A stretch of 64,000 nt of DNA from Herbaspirillum sp. WKF16 (GCF_028993615.1 NZ_CP118632.1:1550001-1614000), one strand, 5' to 3'. Counted from the first letter of the stretch, positions 46,404 to 56,169 are shown. A program made the numbers and translations. The notes: generated by a model not told the origin, from the letters alone.

Positions 46404-48032
46404 ATGAAAATCATCAGCAACATGACGATAGGCAAGCGCCTGTCCCTGGGCTTCGGGCTGGTCCTGGCGCTGTCCATCGTGATCACCGCGATCGGCTTCT
46501 GGCGCCTGCAGACGGTGTCCGAGGCCACGCACCAGATGATGCAGCAGCCGTTGGTCAAGGAGCGCCTGATCTCGGATTGGTACGCCAACCTGTACGGCGG
46601 CATCCGCCGTACCCTGGCCATCGCCAAGAGCGCCGATCCGTCGCTGGCGGACTACTTCGCCAGCGACGCGGCGGCATCGTCCAAGAGCTCGGCCGATACC
46701 CAGTCCAAGATCGAGCCGCTGCTGCGCAGCGAGGCCGAGAAGGCCGCGTTCGCGCAGATCGCGGTGGCGCGCAAGGCATACCTGGCCGGGCGCGACGACA
46801 TCAACAAGGTCAAGGCCACCGGCGACCTGGCCGAGAGCAACCGCGTGCTGGACCAGGTGTTCGTGCCTGCGGCCAACCGCTACCTGGGCGCGATGCAGCA
46901 GCTGCTGCAGATCCAGCGCGAGGACATCGATCGCATGGCGCAGGACATCGACACCATCGCCGCCCGCAGCAAGGTGCTGATGCTGGCGCTGGAGGCCCTG
47001 ATCCTGGCCTTCGGCGTGCTGTGCGCCTGGTGGCTTACGGCCAGCATCATCGGTCCGCTGCGCACTGCGGTGGACATTTCGCGGCGCGTGGCGCAGGGCG
47101 ACCTGACCGCGCGTTTCCAGGCGTCCAGCCGCGATGAGACCGGCCAATTGCTGGCCGCGCTGGAGGAGATGAACGGCAGCTTGCGCACCATCGTCAGCCA
47201 GGTGCGCAACGGCACCGACAACATCGCCAGCGCCTCGCAGGAAATCGCCAGCGGCAACCTCGACCTGTCGGCCCGCACCGAGCAGCAGGCCGGCTCGCTG
47301 GAAGAAACCGCCTCGGCCATGGAGCAACTGACCTCGACCGTGAAGCAGAACGCCGACAACGCGCGCCAGGCCAACCAGCTGGCCAGCTCCGCTTCGCAGG
47401 TGGCGATCCAGGGCGGCAGCGTGGTGGGGCAGGTGGTGCAGACGATGAGTTCGATCAACGACTCGTCCAAGAAGATCGTCGACATCATCAGCGTGATCGA
47501 CGGCATCGCCTTCCAGACCAACATCCTGGCCTTGAATGCCGCGGTGGAAGCGGCGCGCGCCGGCGAGCAGGGCCGCGGCTTCGCCGTGGTGGCGTCGGAA
47601 GTGCGTTCGCTGGCCCAGCGCTCGGCCTCGGCCGCCAAGGAGATCAAGGCCCTCATCGACGACTCGGTGGACAAGGTCGGCGCCGGCAGCAAGCTGGTGG
47701 AGCAGGCCGGCCAGACCATGAGCGAAGTGGTCGAGAGCGTGCGCCGGGTCACCGACGTGGTGGCCGAGATCAGCGCCGCAAGCCAGGAGCAGAGCACCGG
47801 CATCGAAGAGGTCAACCGCGCCATCACGCAGATGGACGAGAGCACGCAGCAGAACGCCGCGCTGGTGGAGCAGGCCGCCGCCGCCGCGCATGCGATGCAG
47901 GAGCAGGCCGCGAGCCTGGCCTCGCTGGTGTCGGTGTTCCGGCTGCAGGAAGGGCTGGGGCGCTCCCGTGCCGGGCACGACGATGCACGCGTTATCGAGA
48001 TGGCCGCGCCCAGTCCGAAGCTGGAGGCGTGA
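46404..48032 (+). CDS. Methyl-accepting chemotaxis protein with four-helix-bundle sensor
   Basis: 542 residues, with GGGAAGAG before the ATG. TM1 at about 10-32; the periplasmic part is helical (4HB_MCP type) with TM2 at about 190-212; then HAMP and the signalling domain. The cytoplasmic part from [20 protein letters not shown] through [20 protein letters not shown] is nearly identical to chemoreceptor 1 (38739-40514). There is no WETF-type tail here; the protein ends [11 protein letters not shown]. Ligand unknown. Confidence 0.94.
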   Translation: MKIISNMTIGKRLSLGFGLVLALSIVITAIGFWRLQTVSEATHQMMQQPLVKERLISDWYANLYGGIRRTLAIAKSADPSLADYFASDAAASSKSSADTQSKIEPLLRSEAEKAAFAQIAVARKAYLAGRDDINKVKATGDLAESNRVLDQVFVPAANRYLGAMQQLLQIQREDIDRMAQDIDTIAARSKVLMLALEALILAFGVLCAWWLTASIIGPLRTAVDISRRVAQGDLTARFQASSRDETGQLLAALEEMNGSLRTIVSQVRNGTDNIASASQEIASGNLDLSARTEQQAGSLEETASAMEQLTSTVKQNADNARQANQLASSASQVAIQGGSVVGQVVQTMSSINDSSKKIVDIISVIDGIAFQTNILALNAAVEAARAGEQGRGFAVVASEVRSLAQRSASAAKEIKALIDDSVDKVGAGSKLVEQAGQTMSEVVESVRRVTDVVAEISAASQEQSTGIEEVNRAITQMDESTQQNAALVEQAAAAAHAMQEQAASLASLVSVFRLQEGLGRSRAGHDDARVIEMAAPSPKLEA

Positions 48033-48228
48033 GCGCGCGCCGATGAACGAAACTGCGCGCCGGCAGGGCAAACGTGCATGCCGGCGGCGCCGAAAATCTT
48101 TCTTCCCACCTTGCGCTGCGGCATCCCTTTTGGGCATAAAATGGCGCCAGCCGGCGGCCCCGGGGGATGTGCACAAGCGGCCGCCATCCAGGATGGGGAG
48201 GCCTCATCCGAATTTTCAGGGGAATATC

Positions 48229-48372
48229 ATGCGTGTGGTCGTCATGTTGCTGACGCTGGTCGTCGGTGCCGTTCTGGCCGGTTGCGAAAAGACCGACTTC
48301 GAAAAGAAATCCGAAGCCGACGCCAAGGCGCGGCAGATTTTCAACCTCAAGCGCGAGTCGTCCAAGGACTGA
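48229..48372 (+). CDS. Small lipoprotein, 47 aa
   Basis: ATG at 48229 with AGGGGAA upstream. The signal ends in lipobox LAGC (LVVGAVLAGCEKTDFEKKSE); the mature part is charged and helical (EADAKARQIFNLKRESSKD). It is followed 24 bases later by a strong terminator. Family unknown; size and lipobox resemble small entericidin-like or stress lipoproteins, without real homology seen. Confidence 0.7.
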   Translation: MRVVVMLLTLVVGAVLAGCEKTDFEKKSEADAKARQIFNLKRESSKD

Positions 48373-48396
48373 TGGCCCGGGCGCGCGAGCGCGGAT

Positions 48397-48431
48397 AAAA
48401 AAACAGCAGGCGTGTGCCTGCTGTTTTTTTT
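48397..48431. terminator. Bidirectional terminator between the 47-aa lipoprotein and pyrD
   Basis: AAAAAAACAGCAGGC, loop GTGT, then GCCTGCTGTTTTTTT. Perfect stem with A and T tracts for both convergent genes. Confidence 0.93.
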
Positions 48432-48450
48432 CGTCCCGACCTGGCGCGAC

Positions 48451-49512
48451 TCAGTGGTGATCCGCCGTCGCCGCCGGCGCGCGCAGCGCCTCGGCGCATT
48501 CGCGCACCAGCGCCGGGCCGCGGTAGATCAGGCCGGTGTAGAGCTGCACCAGCGAGGCGCCGGCGTCGATCTTGGCGCGCGCGTCGTCGCCGTTGAAGAT
48601 GCCGCCCACGCCGATGATGGGCAGGGCGTCGCCCAGCTCCGCCTTCAAGCCGCGGATCACGCGGTTGGACAGGGCGAACACCGGCTTGCCCGACAGCCCG
48701 CCGGCTTCCTCGCCGTGCCGCATGCCCTTGACCGCGTCGCGCGTGATGGTGGTGTTGGTGCCGATGACGGCGTCGATCCGGTGGCGCAGCAGCGCGTCGG
48801 CGACGTTCTTGACCTGTTCGTCATCCATGTCCGGCGCGATCTTCAGCGTCACCGGCACGTAGCGACCGTAGCGGTCGGCCAGGCGGCGCTGGGCCGATTT
48901 CAGCTGCGACAGCAGCGCGTCCAGTTCGGAGGCGCCCTGCAGCTGGCGCAGGTTCTTGGTGTTGGGCGAGGAGATGTTGACGGTGACGTAGCTGGCGTAG
49001 GGGTAGACCTTCTCCAGGCAGTGCACATAGTCCTCGGCCGCACGCTCGATCGGCGTGTCGGCGTTCTTGCCGATGTTCAGGCCCAGCACGCCCTGTTTTT
49101 CCTGGTAGAAGCGCGAGGCCTGCACATTGGCCACGAAGGCGTCCACGCCGCCGTTGTTGAATCCCATGCGGTTGATCACGGCATCGGCCGCCGGCAGGCG
49201 GAACATGCGCGGCAGCGGGTTGCCCGGCTGGGCGCGCGGGGTGACCGTGCCGACCTCGATGAAGCCGAAGCCCAGTGCCGCCAGGCCGTCGATGTAGGCG
49301 CCGTCCTTGTCCAGGCCTGCCGCCAGGCCCACCGGGTTGGGGAATTCGATGCCCATCACGGTGCGCGGGTCGCGCGCCGGCTTGGCGATGACGTCGGTCA
49401 GGCTGTAGCGGGCGGCGCAGCGCAGCGCCGGCAGCGTCAGGTGATGCGCGGTCTCGGGTTCGAGGGAAAACAGCAGCGGACGCGCGAGGGCGTAGAGGAA
49501 TTTGTCGGACAC
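48451..49512 (-). CDS. pyrD: Dihydroorotate dehydrogenase (quinone), class 2
   Basis: 353 residues, ATG at 49510-49512. FMN enzyme of pyrimidine synthesis that reduces membrane quinone. The N-terminal helical quinone-binding extension ([20 protein letters not shown]) marks class 2. Other motifs are [44 protein letters not shown] with the catalytic Ser, [11 protein letters not shown] and [13 protein letters not shown]. It is last in a same-strand run with bpt and aat. Confidence 0.97.
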   Translation of the reverse strand: MSDKFLYALARPLLFSLEPETAHHLTLPALRCAARYSLTDVIAKPARDPRTVMGIEFPNPVGLAAGLDKDGAYIDGLAALGFGFIEVGTVTPRAQPGNPLPRMFRLPAADAVINRMGFNNGGVDAFVANVQASRFYQEKQGVLGLNIGKNADTPIERAAEDYVHCLEKVYPYASYVTVNISSPNTKNLRQLQGASELDALLSQLKSAQRRLADRYGRYVPVTLKIAPDMDDEQVKNVADALLRHRIDAVIGTNTTITRDAVKGMRHGEEAGGLSGKPVFALSNRVIRGLKAELGDALPIIGVGGIFNGDDARAKIDAGASLVQLYTGLIYRGPALVRECAEALRAPAATADHH

Positions 49513-49589
49513 GATGGCGGATGGCGATGAAAAAGTGCCGCTATTCTAACGTGTCCGCGCCGCCGTTCCACGGTTTTGGCGCGACGGCC

Positions 49590-50318
49590 TCACTCTTCCA
49601 GCGGCGCCCATTCACCCTTGCGCAGGGCCTCCAGCGGCTGGAAATTGGTCTTGTAGGCCATCTTCTGGCTCTCCTTGATCCAGTAGCCCAGGTAGACGTA
49701 AGGCATGTCGAGCTGGCGCGCCTGCTCGATCTGCCACAGGATGTTGTAGGTGCCGAAGGAGGCGGACGGCAGGTCGGGGTCGAAGAAGGTGTAGACCGAG
49801 GACAGGCCGTCGTTGAGCACGTCGATGATGCTGACCATGCGCAGCGTGCCATCGGCCTCGCGGAACTCGACCAGGCGCGTGTTGACCTTGCTCTGGAGCA
49901 GGAACTGCGCGTACTGGTCGCGGCTGTCCTGGTCCATGCCGCCGCCGGCGTGGCGCGCAGACTGGTAGCGCAGGTAGAGCTCGTAGTGTTCGTGGGCGTA
50001 GGTCAGGTTGGTGACCAGCGCCACCAGGTGGCGGTTGCGTTCCCAGGCGCGGCGCTGGCTGCGGTTGCGGCTGAACTCGGCGGCGCGGATGCGCACCGGG
50101 GTGCAGGCATTGCAGCCGTCGCAATAGGGGCGGTAGGTGAAGATGCCGCTGCGGCGAAAGCCGGTCTTGACCAGCTCCGAATAGACGTCGGCGTTGATCA
50201 GGTGCGAGGGCGTGGCCACTTGCGAGCGGGCCTGCTGGTTATCGAGATAGCTGCACGGGTAGGGCGCGGTTGCATAGAACTGCAACGTCGAGAAGGGCAA
50301 GTCTTTGAGATGCGTCAT
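49590..50318 (-). CDS. bpt: Aspartate/glutamate leucyltransferase Bpt
   Basis: 242 residues, ATG at 50316-50318. Bpt transfers Leu from leucyl-tRNA to proteins with N-terminal Asp or Glu, marking them for ClpAP in the N-degron pathway. Typical segments are [15 protein letters not shown], the Cys-rich [16 protein letters not shown], and [20 protein letters not shown]. It follows aat by 140 bases and precedes pyrD, a conserved betaproteobacterial order. Confidence 0.96.
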   Translation of the reverse strand: MTHLKDLPFSTLQFYATAPYPCSYLDNQQARSQVATPSHLINADVYSELVKTGFRRSGIFTYRPYCDGCNACTPVRIRAAEFSRNRSQRRAWERNRHLVALVTNLTYAHEHYELYLRYQSARHAGGGMDQDSRDQYAQFLLQSKVNTRLVEFREADGTLRMVSIIDVLNDGLSSVYTFFDPDLPSASFGTYNILWQIEQARQLDMPYVYLGYWIKESQKMAYKTNFQPLEALRKGEWAPLEE

Positions 50319-50458
50319 GAGCGTCCTGTCCTGTCTTGCGCGAGCCCGGCGGCGGGATGGCGAGGGCAGCCGGGGCGATGGGCCGAAGGCTTAATTTACA
50401 CTACTTTGGCGGCTGCGGTGGCAAAGCACGGGGCGGCAGCGTGGCCGGCGCGCGTGAA

Positions 50459-51202
50459 TCAGGCGGCCGCGGCCGGCGGGATCCCGGTCTCCAGCAGGTT
50501 CAGCGGCTGCCAGCCGTGGATCTGCGGTTCGCGCACCGCCGCGCGCAGGTGGCGAAGGAAGTCGTCGCGCGCGATGGGGCGGGCGCCCAGCGAGGCCAGG
50601 TGCGAGGTTTCCTGCTGGCAGTCGATCAGCGTCACGCCGCGGCTGCGCAGGAAGAACACCAGGTGCGCCAGCGCCACCTTGGAGGCGTCGCTGACCCGGG
50701 CGAACATCGATTCGCCGTAGAACATGCGGCCGATACACACGCCGTAGGCGCCGCCCACCAGCTCGCCGTTGAGCCAGACTTCCGAGGAGTGCGCATAGCC
50801 GGCGCGGTGCAGGCCGGTGTAGCCCTCGATGATCTCGGGCGAGATCCAGGTGCCGTGCTCGTGCCGGCGCGGTCCGGCGCAGCCGCGCATGACTTCTTCG
50901 AAGACGGTGTCGAAGCTGACCTGCCACAGGCCGTCGCCGTGGCGGCTGCGCTCGATGCGGCGCAGCGTCTTCTTCAGGCTGTCGGCGACGGTGAACTGGT
51001 CGGTGCGCAGCACCATGCGCGGATCGGTGCTCCACCAGAGGATGGGCTGGCCTTCCGAGAACCAGGGGAAGATGCCCTGGCGGTAAGCCTCCAGCAGGCG
51101 CGGCGGCGACAGGTCGGCCCCGGCCGCGAGCAATCCCGCGGGATCTTTCAGCGCGCGCGAGACATCCGGGAAGGGGGTATCTATATTGAGCCAGGCGATC
51201 AT
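50459..51202 (-). CDS. aat: Leucyl/phenylalanyl-tRNA-protein transferase
   Basis: 247 residues, ATG at 51200-51202 with GGAGG upstream. Aat adds Leu or Phe to N-terminal Arg or Lys of proteins for ClpAP degradation. Motifs include [55 protein letters not shown] [15 protein letters not shown] and [19 protein letters not shown]. It follows the Nudix gene by 17 bases. Confidence 0.96.
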   Translation of the reverse strand: MIAWLNIDTPFPDVSRALKDPAGLLAAGADLSPPRLLEAYRQGIFPWFSEGQPILWWSTDPRMVLRTDQFTVADSLKKTLRRIERSRHGDGLWQVSFDTVFEEVMRGCAGPRRHEHGTWISPEIIEGYTGLHRAGYAHSSEVWLNGELVGGAYGVCIGRMFYGESMFARVSDASKVALAHLVFFLRSRGVTLIDCQQETSHLASLGARPIARDDFLRHLRAAVREPQIHGWQPLNLLETGIPPAAAA

Positions 51203-51219
51203 CCGCTTACCTCCACGGA

Positions 51220-51786
51220 TCAGATCATGCGGCGCCGTATGTCTTCGGTGTGCAGCGTGAAGCCGCCGTCACCGGTGCGCACCTTCTTCAGGTCGGAGAA
51301 GAACGCGCGCAGCGTGAACTCCACCGTGGGGAAGGCGATGTCCTGCCAGGGAATCTGCTCCTCGGAAAACATCTCCACCTCAAGGCTCTCGATGCCGGCC
51401 TGGTAATCCAGGTCGAGCAGGGTGGCGCGGTAGAACAGATGCACCTGGTGCACATGCGGCACGTTCACCACTGTATACAGCTGGTGCAGCCGGATGCGCG
51501 CGCCGGCTTCTTCCTCGGTCTCGCGCACGGCCGCATCCTCGGTGGTCTCGTCGTTCTCCATGAAGCCGGCCGGCAGCGTCCAGTAACCCAGGCGCGGTTC
51601 GATGGCGCGCTTGCACAGCAGCACCCTGACCTCGCCGTCCTGCTCCCAGACCGGCACCGACCCGACCACCATCTTGGGATTCTGATAGTGGATCGTGCCG
51701 CAGCTGCCGCAGACGTAGCGCTGGCGCGTGTCGTCCTGGGGAATCTGCAGCGAGACCGGCTGACCGCATTCGGAACAGAAATTCAT
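51220..51786 (-). CDS. Nudix hydrolase with N-terminal zinc ribbon
   Basis: 188 residues from the ATG at 51784-51786; an upstream start is possible but weaker. A four-Cys zinc ribbon (Cys4, Cys7, Cys26, Cys29) precedes the Nudix fold. The Nudix box spans about 74-96 ([20 protein letters not shown] then AG), with the full G-x5-E-x7-RE-x2-EE-x-G pattern. NADH pyrophosphatase (NudC)-like or ADP-ribose-type substrates are possible. It is the first gene of the aat-bpt-pyrD run. Confidence 0.9.
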   Translation of the reverse strand: MNFCSECGQPVSLQIPQDDTRQRYVCGSCGTIHYQNPKMVVGSVPVWEQDGEVRVLLCKRAIEPRLGYWTLPAGFMENDETTEDAAVRETEEEAGARIRLHQLYTVVNVPHVHQVHLFYRATLLDLDYQAGIESLEVEMFSEEQIPWQDIAFPTVEFTLRAFFSDLKKVRTGDGGFTLHTEDIRRRMI

Positions 51787-51933
51787 AAGAGTGGATCGTC
51801 GTGGCTTGATGTGTTTGTTATCGGCATGCATGCGCGTCTCGCTCCGTGGCTGTCGCTGCGCCGGAAATGTCGCGCGCAGACATCGGCAAATGCGGATGGA
51901 AGTGTATCACTGTAAAAAGATTGCAGAGAGTAG

Positions 51934-51962
51934 TTGCATTCCTGTTTTACCTGCCCTATAAT
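51934..51962 (+). promoter_or_regulatory. Promoter of the initiator tRNA gene
   Basis: TTGCAT (51934-51939), 17-bp spacer, TATAAT (51957-51962); the tRNA starts 14 bases later. A near-consensus sigma-70 promoter. Confidence 0.85.
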
Positions 51963-51975
51963 CATTTTCTTCAGA

Positions 51976-52052
<77 letters not shown>

Positions 52053-52195
52053 AATTGTGAAAGCCGTTGAATGCATTGCGTTCAGCGGCTTTTTGCATTG
52101 GACCGCCGGTTCTGCAAGCGCATGGATTGCACCCGTTGCCGCGCAGTATGGCCCCTGTTAGTATGCAGCGATCAATTGATCGGGGAGAGTGGCAG

Positions 52196-52495
52196 ATGGA
52201 TACGCAAGACCAGAAGGATACCCAAGAACAAGCGCAGGGCCAGCAGCCGGAGCAGCCGCAGGATCCCTGGATCGTGCGCGCCGAGGAGCTCAAGGGACAG
52301 ATGGAAGTGCTGCTGCAAGCCCAGCTCGAAGAGTATGAGCTGATGAACACCAAGCTGGAGCAGTGGAAGCAGAACCCGCACGAAGGGCAATGGTTGACCG
52401 TGGCCGACTACGAACCCTGGCAGGCGGCGCTGAAGAACCTGGAAGCCGCGCACCGCGCCTTCGACGAGCACATCAGCACCCGCGTGAAGAAGTAA
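52196..52495 (+). CDS. Hypothetical protein, 99 aa
   Basis: ATG at 52196 with GGGGAGAG upstream; an earlier in-frame stretch is not needed. The first 25 residues are Gln/Asp-rich and probably disordered; the rest (RAEELKGQMEVLLQAQLEEY) is helical and may form a coiled coil. No signal peptide. I do not recognise a family. It follows the initiator tRNA. Confidence 0.75.
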   Translation: MDTQDQKDTQEQAQGQQPEQPQDPWIVRAEELKGQMEVLLQAQLEEYELMNTKLEQWKQNPHEGQWLTVADYEPWQAALKNLEAAHRAFDEHISTRVKK

Positions 52496-52540
52496 GCGGG
52501 AGCGACATTCCCGCACCGATGAAAAAGCCCGCTTGCGCGG

Positions 52541-52580
52541 TAATGCCGTTCAGTTAAGCACTGAACGGCATTATTTTTTT
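52541..52580 (+). terminator. Terminator formed by the left end of the inserted element
   Basis: TAATGCCGTTCAG, loop TTAAGCA, CTGAACGGCATTA, then TTTTTTT. A 13-bp perfect stem followed by T7 gives a strong plus-strand terminator that replaces the disrupted one. Confidence 0.88.
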
Positions 52581-52599
52581 GGTTGTTGGAAGTGATGCT

Positions 52600-52707
52600 C
52601 CGTTCGCCCTGAGTAGCCGCGTAGCGGCGTATCGAAGGGCCGCTTAGGGCAATGCTCTTGGCAAAGGGGCTTCGATACGGTCCTGTGGACCTACTCAGCC
52701 CGAACGG
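52600..52707. repeat. Inverted-repeat element (type 2), copy 2
   Basis: Outer arms CCGTTCGCCCTGAGTAG (52600-52616) and CTACTCAGCCCGAACGG (52691-52707), 15 of 17 paired; inner arms GTATCGAAG and CTTCGATAC. Same architecture as 10594-10687. Confidence 0.82.
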
Positions 52708-52771
52708 GGGAGGGCGCATAGGGAGCATCGCGCGCTTAACTGAACGGCATGACCGCTTGCGCGGGCTTTTT

Positions 52772-53227
52772 TCATGGGGCCGGCGGCGTGCGCGAGGGCG
52801 CGCCGCGCGTCCTGCGGCGCTTGCCCCAGCGCCGCGCGCATTCCAGCACGGCCTTCGTGTACTCGTCGGCGGATTCCGGCTTGAGCAGGTATTGGCTGGC
52901 GCCTGCGGCCAGCAGCTCGGGCATGGCCGGCGGGTAGTCCGGGTCGGGGAACACCACGATGGGCACTGCGCGCGTGGCGCGGCCGGCTTTCATGGCCAGG
53001 ATGAAATCCAGGCCATTGTTCTCCATCATGCCGGGATCGAGGAAGATCATGCCCGGCAACTCGCCGTCGGCGCCTTCGCGGCGCGCGAACAGCAACCGGT
53101 TGATGGCGGCGTCGGCTTCGTCGTACCACTGCAGCACGCAATGGAAATTGCTTCGCCAGAGGGCGAAGCGCGCCATTTCGACTGCTTCGCCGTTCGACTC
53201 AATCATCAGGATGATCGGCGGTTTCAT
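52772..53227 (-). CDS. Stand-alone receiver-domain protein, atypical
   Basis: 151 residues, ATG at 53225-53227. CheY-like fold with phospho-acceptor Asp64 in MIFLDPGMMENNGLDF and Lys116 in YLLKPES. The acidic pair after beta-1 is reduced to Glu10-Ser11 (LMIESNGEA), and the usual Thr/Ser switch is replaced by FPDP in VVFPDPDYPP. A basic tail follows. It has no output domain or adjacent kinase, so partners are unknown. Confidence 0.82.
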   Translation of the reverse strand: MKPPIILMIESNGEAVEMARFALWRSNFHCVLQWYDEADAAINRLLFARREGADGELPGMIFLDPGMMENNGLDFILAMKAGRATRAVPIVVFPDPDYPPAMPELLAAGASQYLLKPESADEYTKAVLECARRWGKRRRTRGAPSRTPPAP

Positions 53228-53636
53228 GATGTCTCTTTCGGTAGTCCGGCTGACGCGCTCGATTTCCCGTTGGCCGGGAAAATTCCGGAGGCCGTCTTGG
53301 GCGGCCCTGCATGAGCGAATCCTTGATGCCAGTCTTACAAAAACAAGGCCTCGGCCATATCATGGAATTCCTGATAAGCCTCGCGGCAAACGTCGCGTGC
53401 GGCGCCTGCCGATGAGCTGTTCTCCTATGGGGAAGCGGATTTTTCGCCGCTGCGCACGCGCCGCGCCGAAATGGGGTGTAATGTGGTTTGTGTTGCGAAA
53501 AGCGCGCTTGGCAGGCTCATCGGCCACACCGGCTCTGCGGTGGCACGGGGCTTGCTGCTGAAGTTGCCGGAGCGCACGGCGCGCGGCGGATCATCTGCCG
53601 CGCCCGGCTCCGGAATTGAACAGGCAAAACATCACC
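53228..53636. other. 409-bp gap between the receiver gene and argE
   Basis: Divergent promoter region without a credible gene. A 19-bp near-perfect palindrome TATCATGGAATTCCTGATA is at 53358-53376. The argE ribosome-binding site (AGGCAAAACATCACC before ATG) is poor. Confidence 0.5.
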
Positions 53637-54842
53637 ATGAACGCACCCTTGAAAACCGCAGCTTCGGAACCGACGAAGCAGACGCTGGACATCCTCAACA
53701 CCCTCATCGGTTTCAACACCGTCAGCCGCGAATCCAACCTCGGATTGATCGAATGGGTTCGCGACTACCTCGAGCGCCACGGCGCCGTCACCCGCCTCAC
53801 CTACGACGCCGAGCGGCGCAAGGCCAACGTGTTCGCCACCATCGGCGGCGCGGCCGGCAATGCCAGGTTCGGCACGGTCTTCTCCGGCCACACCGATGTG
53901 GTGCCGGTCAAGGGCCAGAACTGGGACAGCGATCCCTTCGTCGCCCGCATCGCCGACGGCAAGCTGTTCGGCCGCGGCGCCTGCGACATGAAAGGCTTCA
54001 TCGCCGTATGCCTCTCGCGCCTGCCCTTCATCGACCAGGGCCGCCTGCACACGCCGCTGCATTTCTCGTTCTCGTATGACGAGGAAGTCGGCTGCCTGGG
54101 CGTGCGCGAACTGCTGGCCGACCTCAAGCAACACGAGATCCGGCCCACCGGCGTCATCATCGGCGAGCCGACCTCGATGCAGGCGGTCATCGCGCACAAG
54201 GGCAAGCGCTCGTATCGCTGCTCGGTGCACGGCCACGCGGCGCACTCGTCCTGCCCGCACCTGGGCATCAACAGCATCGACTTCGCCGCGATGATGCAGC
54301 TGAAGATTCGCGACATCGCCCGCCGCGTGCGCGAGAACGAGGCCAACGACTACGACTTCGACGTGCCGTATTCCTCCATCGTCACCACGCTCTCCAACGG
54401 CGGCTCCGCGCCCAACATCATTCCCGACAAGGCCGAGTTCGTGTTCGAGCACCGCTTCCTGCCGGGCATCGATCCGCGCGAAGTGTTCGAGGAAGTGAAG
54501 GCCTACGCCGAGCGGGAAGTGATGCCGCAGATGAGCGCGGACGGCGCGCAAGGCCGGATCGAGTTCGAGACCCTGACCGCCTACCCGGGCATGAGCACGC
54601 CGGCCGACGACCCCTTGGTGGCCTCGGCGCTGCGCATCCTCGGCAGCGAACGCGCGCGCAAGGTCGGCTTCGGCACCGAGGGCGGGTTGTTCGGCGAAGC
54701 CGGCATGCCGGCCGTGATCTGCGGCCCCGGCGACATCGTGCAGGCGCACAAGCCCAACGAGTTCGTCACGCTGGAGCAACTGGCGCGCTGCGAGAGCTTC
54801 TTCGACAACTTCATCGCCTCAGCCAACCTCAACGCGGCCTGA
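53637..54842 (+). CDS. argE: Acetylornithine deacetylase
   Basis: 401 residues from the ATG at 53637. M20 metallopeptidase of arginine synthesis that hydrolyses N-acetylornithine. Metal ligands lie in VFSGHTDVVPVKGQNW, GRGACDMKGFIA, FSYDEEVGCLGV and the C-terminal GPGDIVQAHKPNEFV. The RGACDMKGF form and NGGSAPNIIP favour ArgE over DapE or carboxypeptidase relatives. A terminator follows. Confidence 0.92.
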   Translation: MNAPLKTAASEPTKQTLDILNTLIGFNTVSRESNLGLIEWVRDYLERHGAVTRLTYDAERRKANVFATIGGAAGNARFGTVFSGHTDVVPVKGQNWDSDPFVARIADGKLFGRGACDMKGFIAVCLSRLPFIDQGRLHTPLHFSFSYDEEVGCLGVRELLADLKQHEIRPTGVIIGEPTSMQAVIAHKGKRSYRCSVHGHAAHSSCPHLGINSIDFAAMMQLKIRDIARRVRENEANDYDFDVPYSSIVTTLSNGGSAPNIIPDKAEFVFEHRFLPGIDPREVFEEVKAYAEREVMPQMSADGAQGRIEFETLTAYPGMSTPADDPLVASALRILGSERARKVGFGTEGGLFGEAGMPAVICGPGDIVQAHKPNEFVTLEQLARCESFFDNFIASANLNAA

Positions 54843-54861
54843 GCTTTCTTCCGTCCAAAGG

Positions 54862-54898
54862 AAAACGGCGCTGGTCCCATCGGACCGGCGCCGTTTTT
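54862..54898. terminator. Terminator between argE and the MFS gene
   Basis: AAAACGGCGCTGGTCC (54862-54877) pairs with GGACCGGCGCCGTTTT (54882-54897) with one T:G wobble, followed by T. Serves the convergent genes. Confidence 0.9.
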
Positions 54899-54915
54899 CA
54901 TTGCCGCGGCGGGGA

Positions 54916-56073
54916 TCAGGCTGGCACGCGCGCGCGCTTGTCCAGCGAGGCCGAGAGCGCCACCGTGGCCAGGCCCAGCACCGCGAAGGCGGCGCCGATC
55001 AGCGGCAGGTCGGTCAGCGGCAGGCCGGCGGAAATCGCGATGCCGCCGACCCAGGCGCCGGTCGCGTTGCCCAGGTTGAAGGCGCCCTGGTTCAGCGTCG
55101 AGGCCAGGTTGGGCGCGCCGCGCGCGGTATCGAGCACGCGGATCTGCGCCCCCGGCACCACGGCGAAGGCGAAGGCGCCCCAGGCAAACATGGTGGCCAG
55201 CGTCGGCCACTTATAGTGGCTGGTGAAGGAGAACAGGCCCAGCACCACGGCGATGCACACGAACACCCCGCACATCACCGGCATCAGCTTCCAGTCGGCC
55301 AGCTTGCCGCCGACCAGGCCGCCCACGGTGATGCCGGCGCCGAACAGCAGCAGCACCCAGCTCTCCTCGCGCGCGCTGAAGCCGGTGACGTCGAGCAGGA
55401 TGTAGGCAATGTAGGTAATCACGCTGAACATGCTGATCGAGGCCAGCGTCGAAGTCAGCAGCGAGAGCTGCACCCGGGTGTCGACGATGGAGCGGAACTC
55501 CTGGAAGATGTTGCCGCCCTGCATGGGGATCTTCTTGGGCAGCATGGCCCACAGCATGACGGCGGCGACCACGCCGATCACGGTCACCACGCCGAAGGTC
55601 GAGCGCCAGCCGGCGGCGTGGCCGAAGGCCGTGCCCAGCGGCACGCCCAGGATGTTGGCGACCGTCAGGCCGGTGAACATCAGCGCCACCGCCTGCGCGC
55701 GCTTGGCCGGCGCCACCAGTTCGGCGGCCACCACCGAGCCGATGCCGAAGAAGGCCGCGTGGCAGAACGCGGTGACCACGCGCGCCACCATCAGGAAATT
55801 GTAGGAAGGCGCGACCGCGCACAGCACGTTGCCCAGGATGAACAGCGTCATCAGGCCCACCAGCGCCTGCTTGCGCGGCCACTTGGCCGTCACGATGGCC
55901 AGGATGGGCGCGCCGGCGGCCACGCCCAGCGCATATCCCGAGACCAGCATGCCGGCCGCCGGCGCCGAGACGGCGAGGTCGCGGGCGACATCGGGCAGCA
56001 GGCCCATGATGACGAATTCGGTGGTGCCGATGCCGAAGGCGGCGACGGCAAGGGCAAACAGGGGCCAGTTCAT
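54916..56073 (-). CDS. MFS transporter, DHA1 (AraJ/YdhP-like)
   Basis: 385 residues, ATG at 56071-56073. Twelve hydrophobic segments. The start ALAVAAFGIGTTEFVIMGLL with PDVARDLAVS and the GYALGVAAGAPILA segment are characteristic of the AraJ/YdhP/PbuE branch, whose members export arabinose polymers, nucleosides or drugs. The substrate cannot be assigned from sequence. It lies between convergent argE and the upstream yhhQ gene. Confidence 0.9.
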   Translation of the reverse strand: MNWPLFALAVAAFGIGTTEFVIMGLLPDVARDLAVSAPAAGMLVSGYALGVAAGAPILAIVTAKWPRKQALVGLMTLFILGNVLCAVAPSYNFLMVARVVTAFCHAAFFGIGSVVAAELVAPAKRAQAVALMFTGLTVANILGVPLGTAFGHAAGWRSTFGVVTVIGVVAAVMLWAMLPKKIPMQGGNIFQEFRSIVDTRVQLSLLTSTLASISMFSVITYIAYILLDVTGFSAREESWVLLLFGAGITVGGLVGGKLADWKLMPVMCGVFVCIAVVLGLFSFTSHYKWPTLATMFAWGAFAFAVVPGAQIRVLDTARGAPNLASTLNQGAFNLGNATGAWVGGIAISAGLPLTDLPLIGAAFAVLGLATVALSASLDKRARVPA

Positions 56074-56169
56074 GCGGAGTCCAGGGAGGGGAAGGGCGCG
56101 GCGGGGATCGCCGCGCGAAGCCGCAAGTTTACCGTCTGGCGGGAAATGTTGCTGGGCAATGTCGCCGTT

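Larger units (their letters stand above)
52541..52752. mobile_element. MITE-like 212-bp insertion with terminal inverted repeats and 12-bp target duplication
   Basis: The left end TAATGCCGTTCAGTTAAGC and the reverse complement of the right end TCATGCCGTTCAGTTAAGC match at 18 of 19 bases. Flanking CCGCTTGCGCGG occurs directly on both sides (52529-52540 and 52753-52764). The element has no ORF. It carries a type 2 inverted repeat inside and its own terminator at the left end. Confidence 0.8.
52529..52764. terminator. Transcription terminator split by an insertion
   Basis: The left part AAAAAGCCCGCTTGCGCGG (52522-52540) and right part CCGCTTGCGCGGGCTTTTTT (52753-52772) are incomplete hairpins. 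If the 212 bases between and one copy of the shared 12-mer are removed they rebuild a perfect hairpin AAAAAGCCCGC-TTGC-GCGGGCTTTTTT between the convergent 99-aa and receiver genes. Confidence 0.85.
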
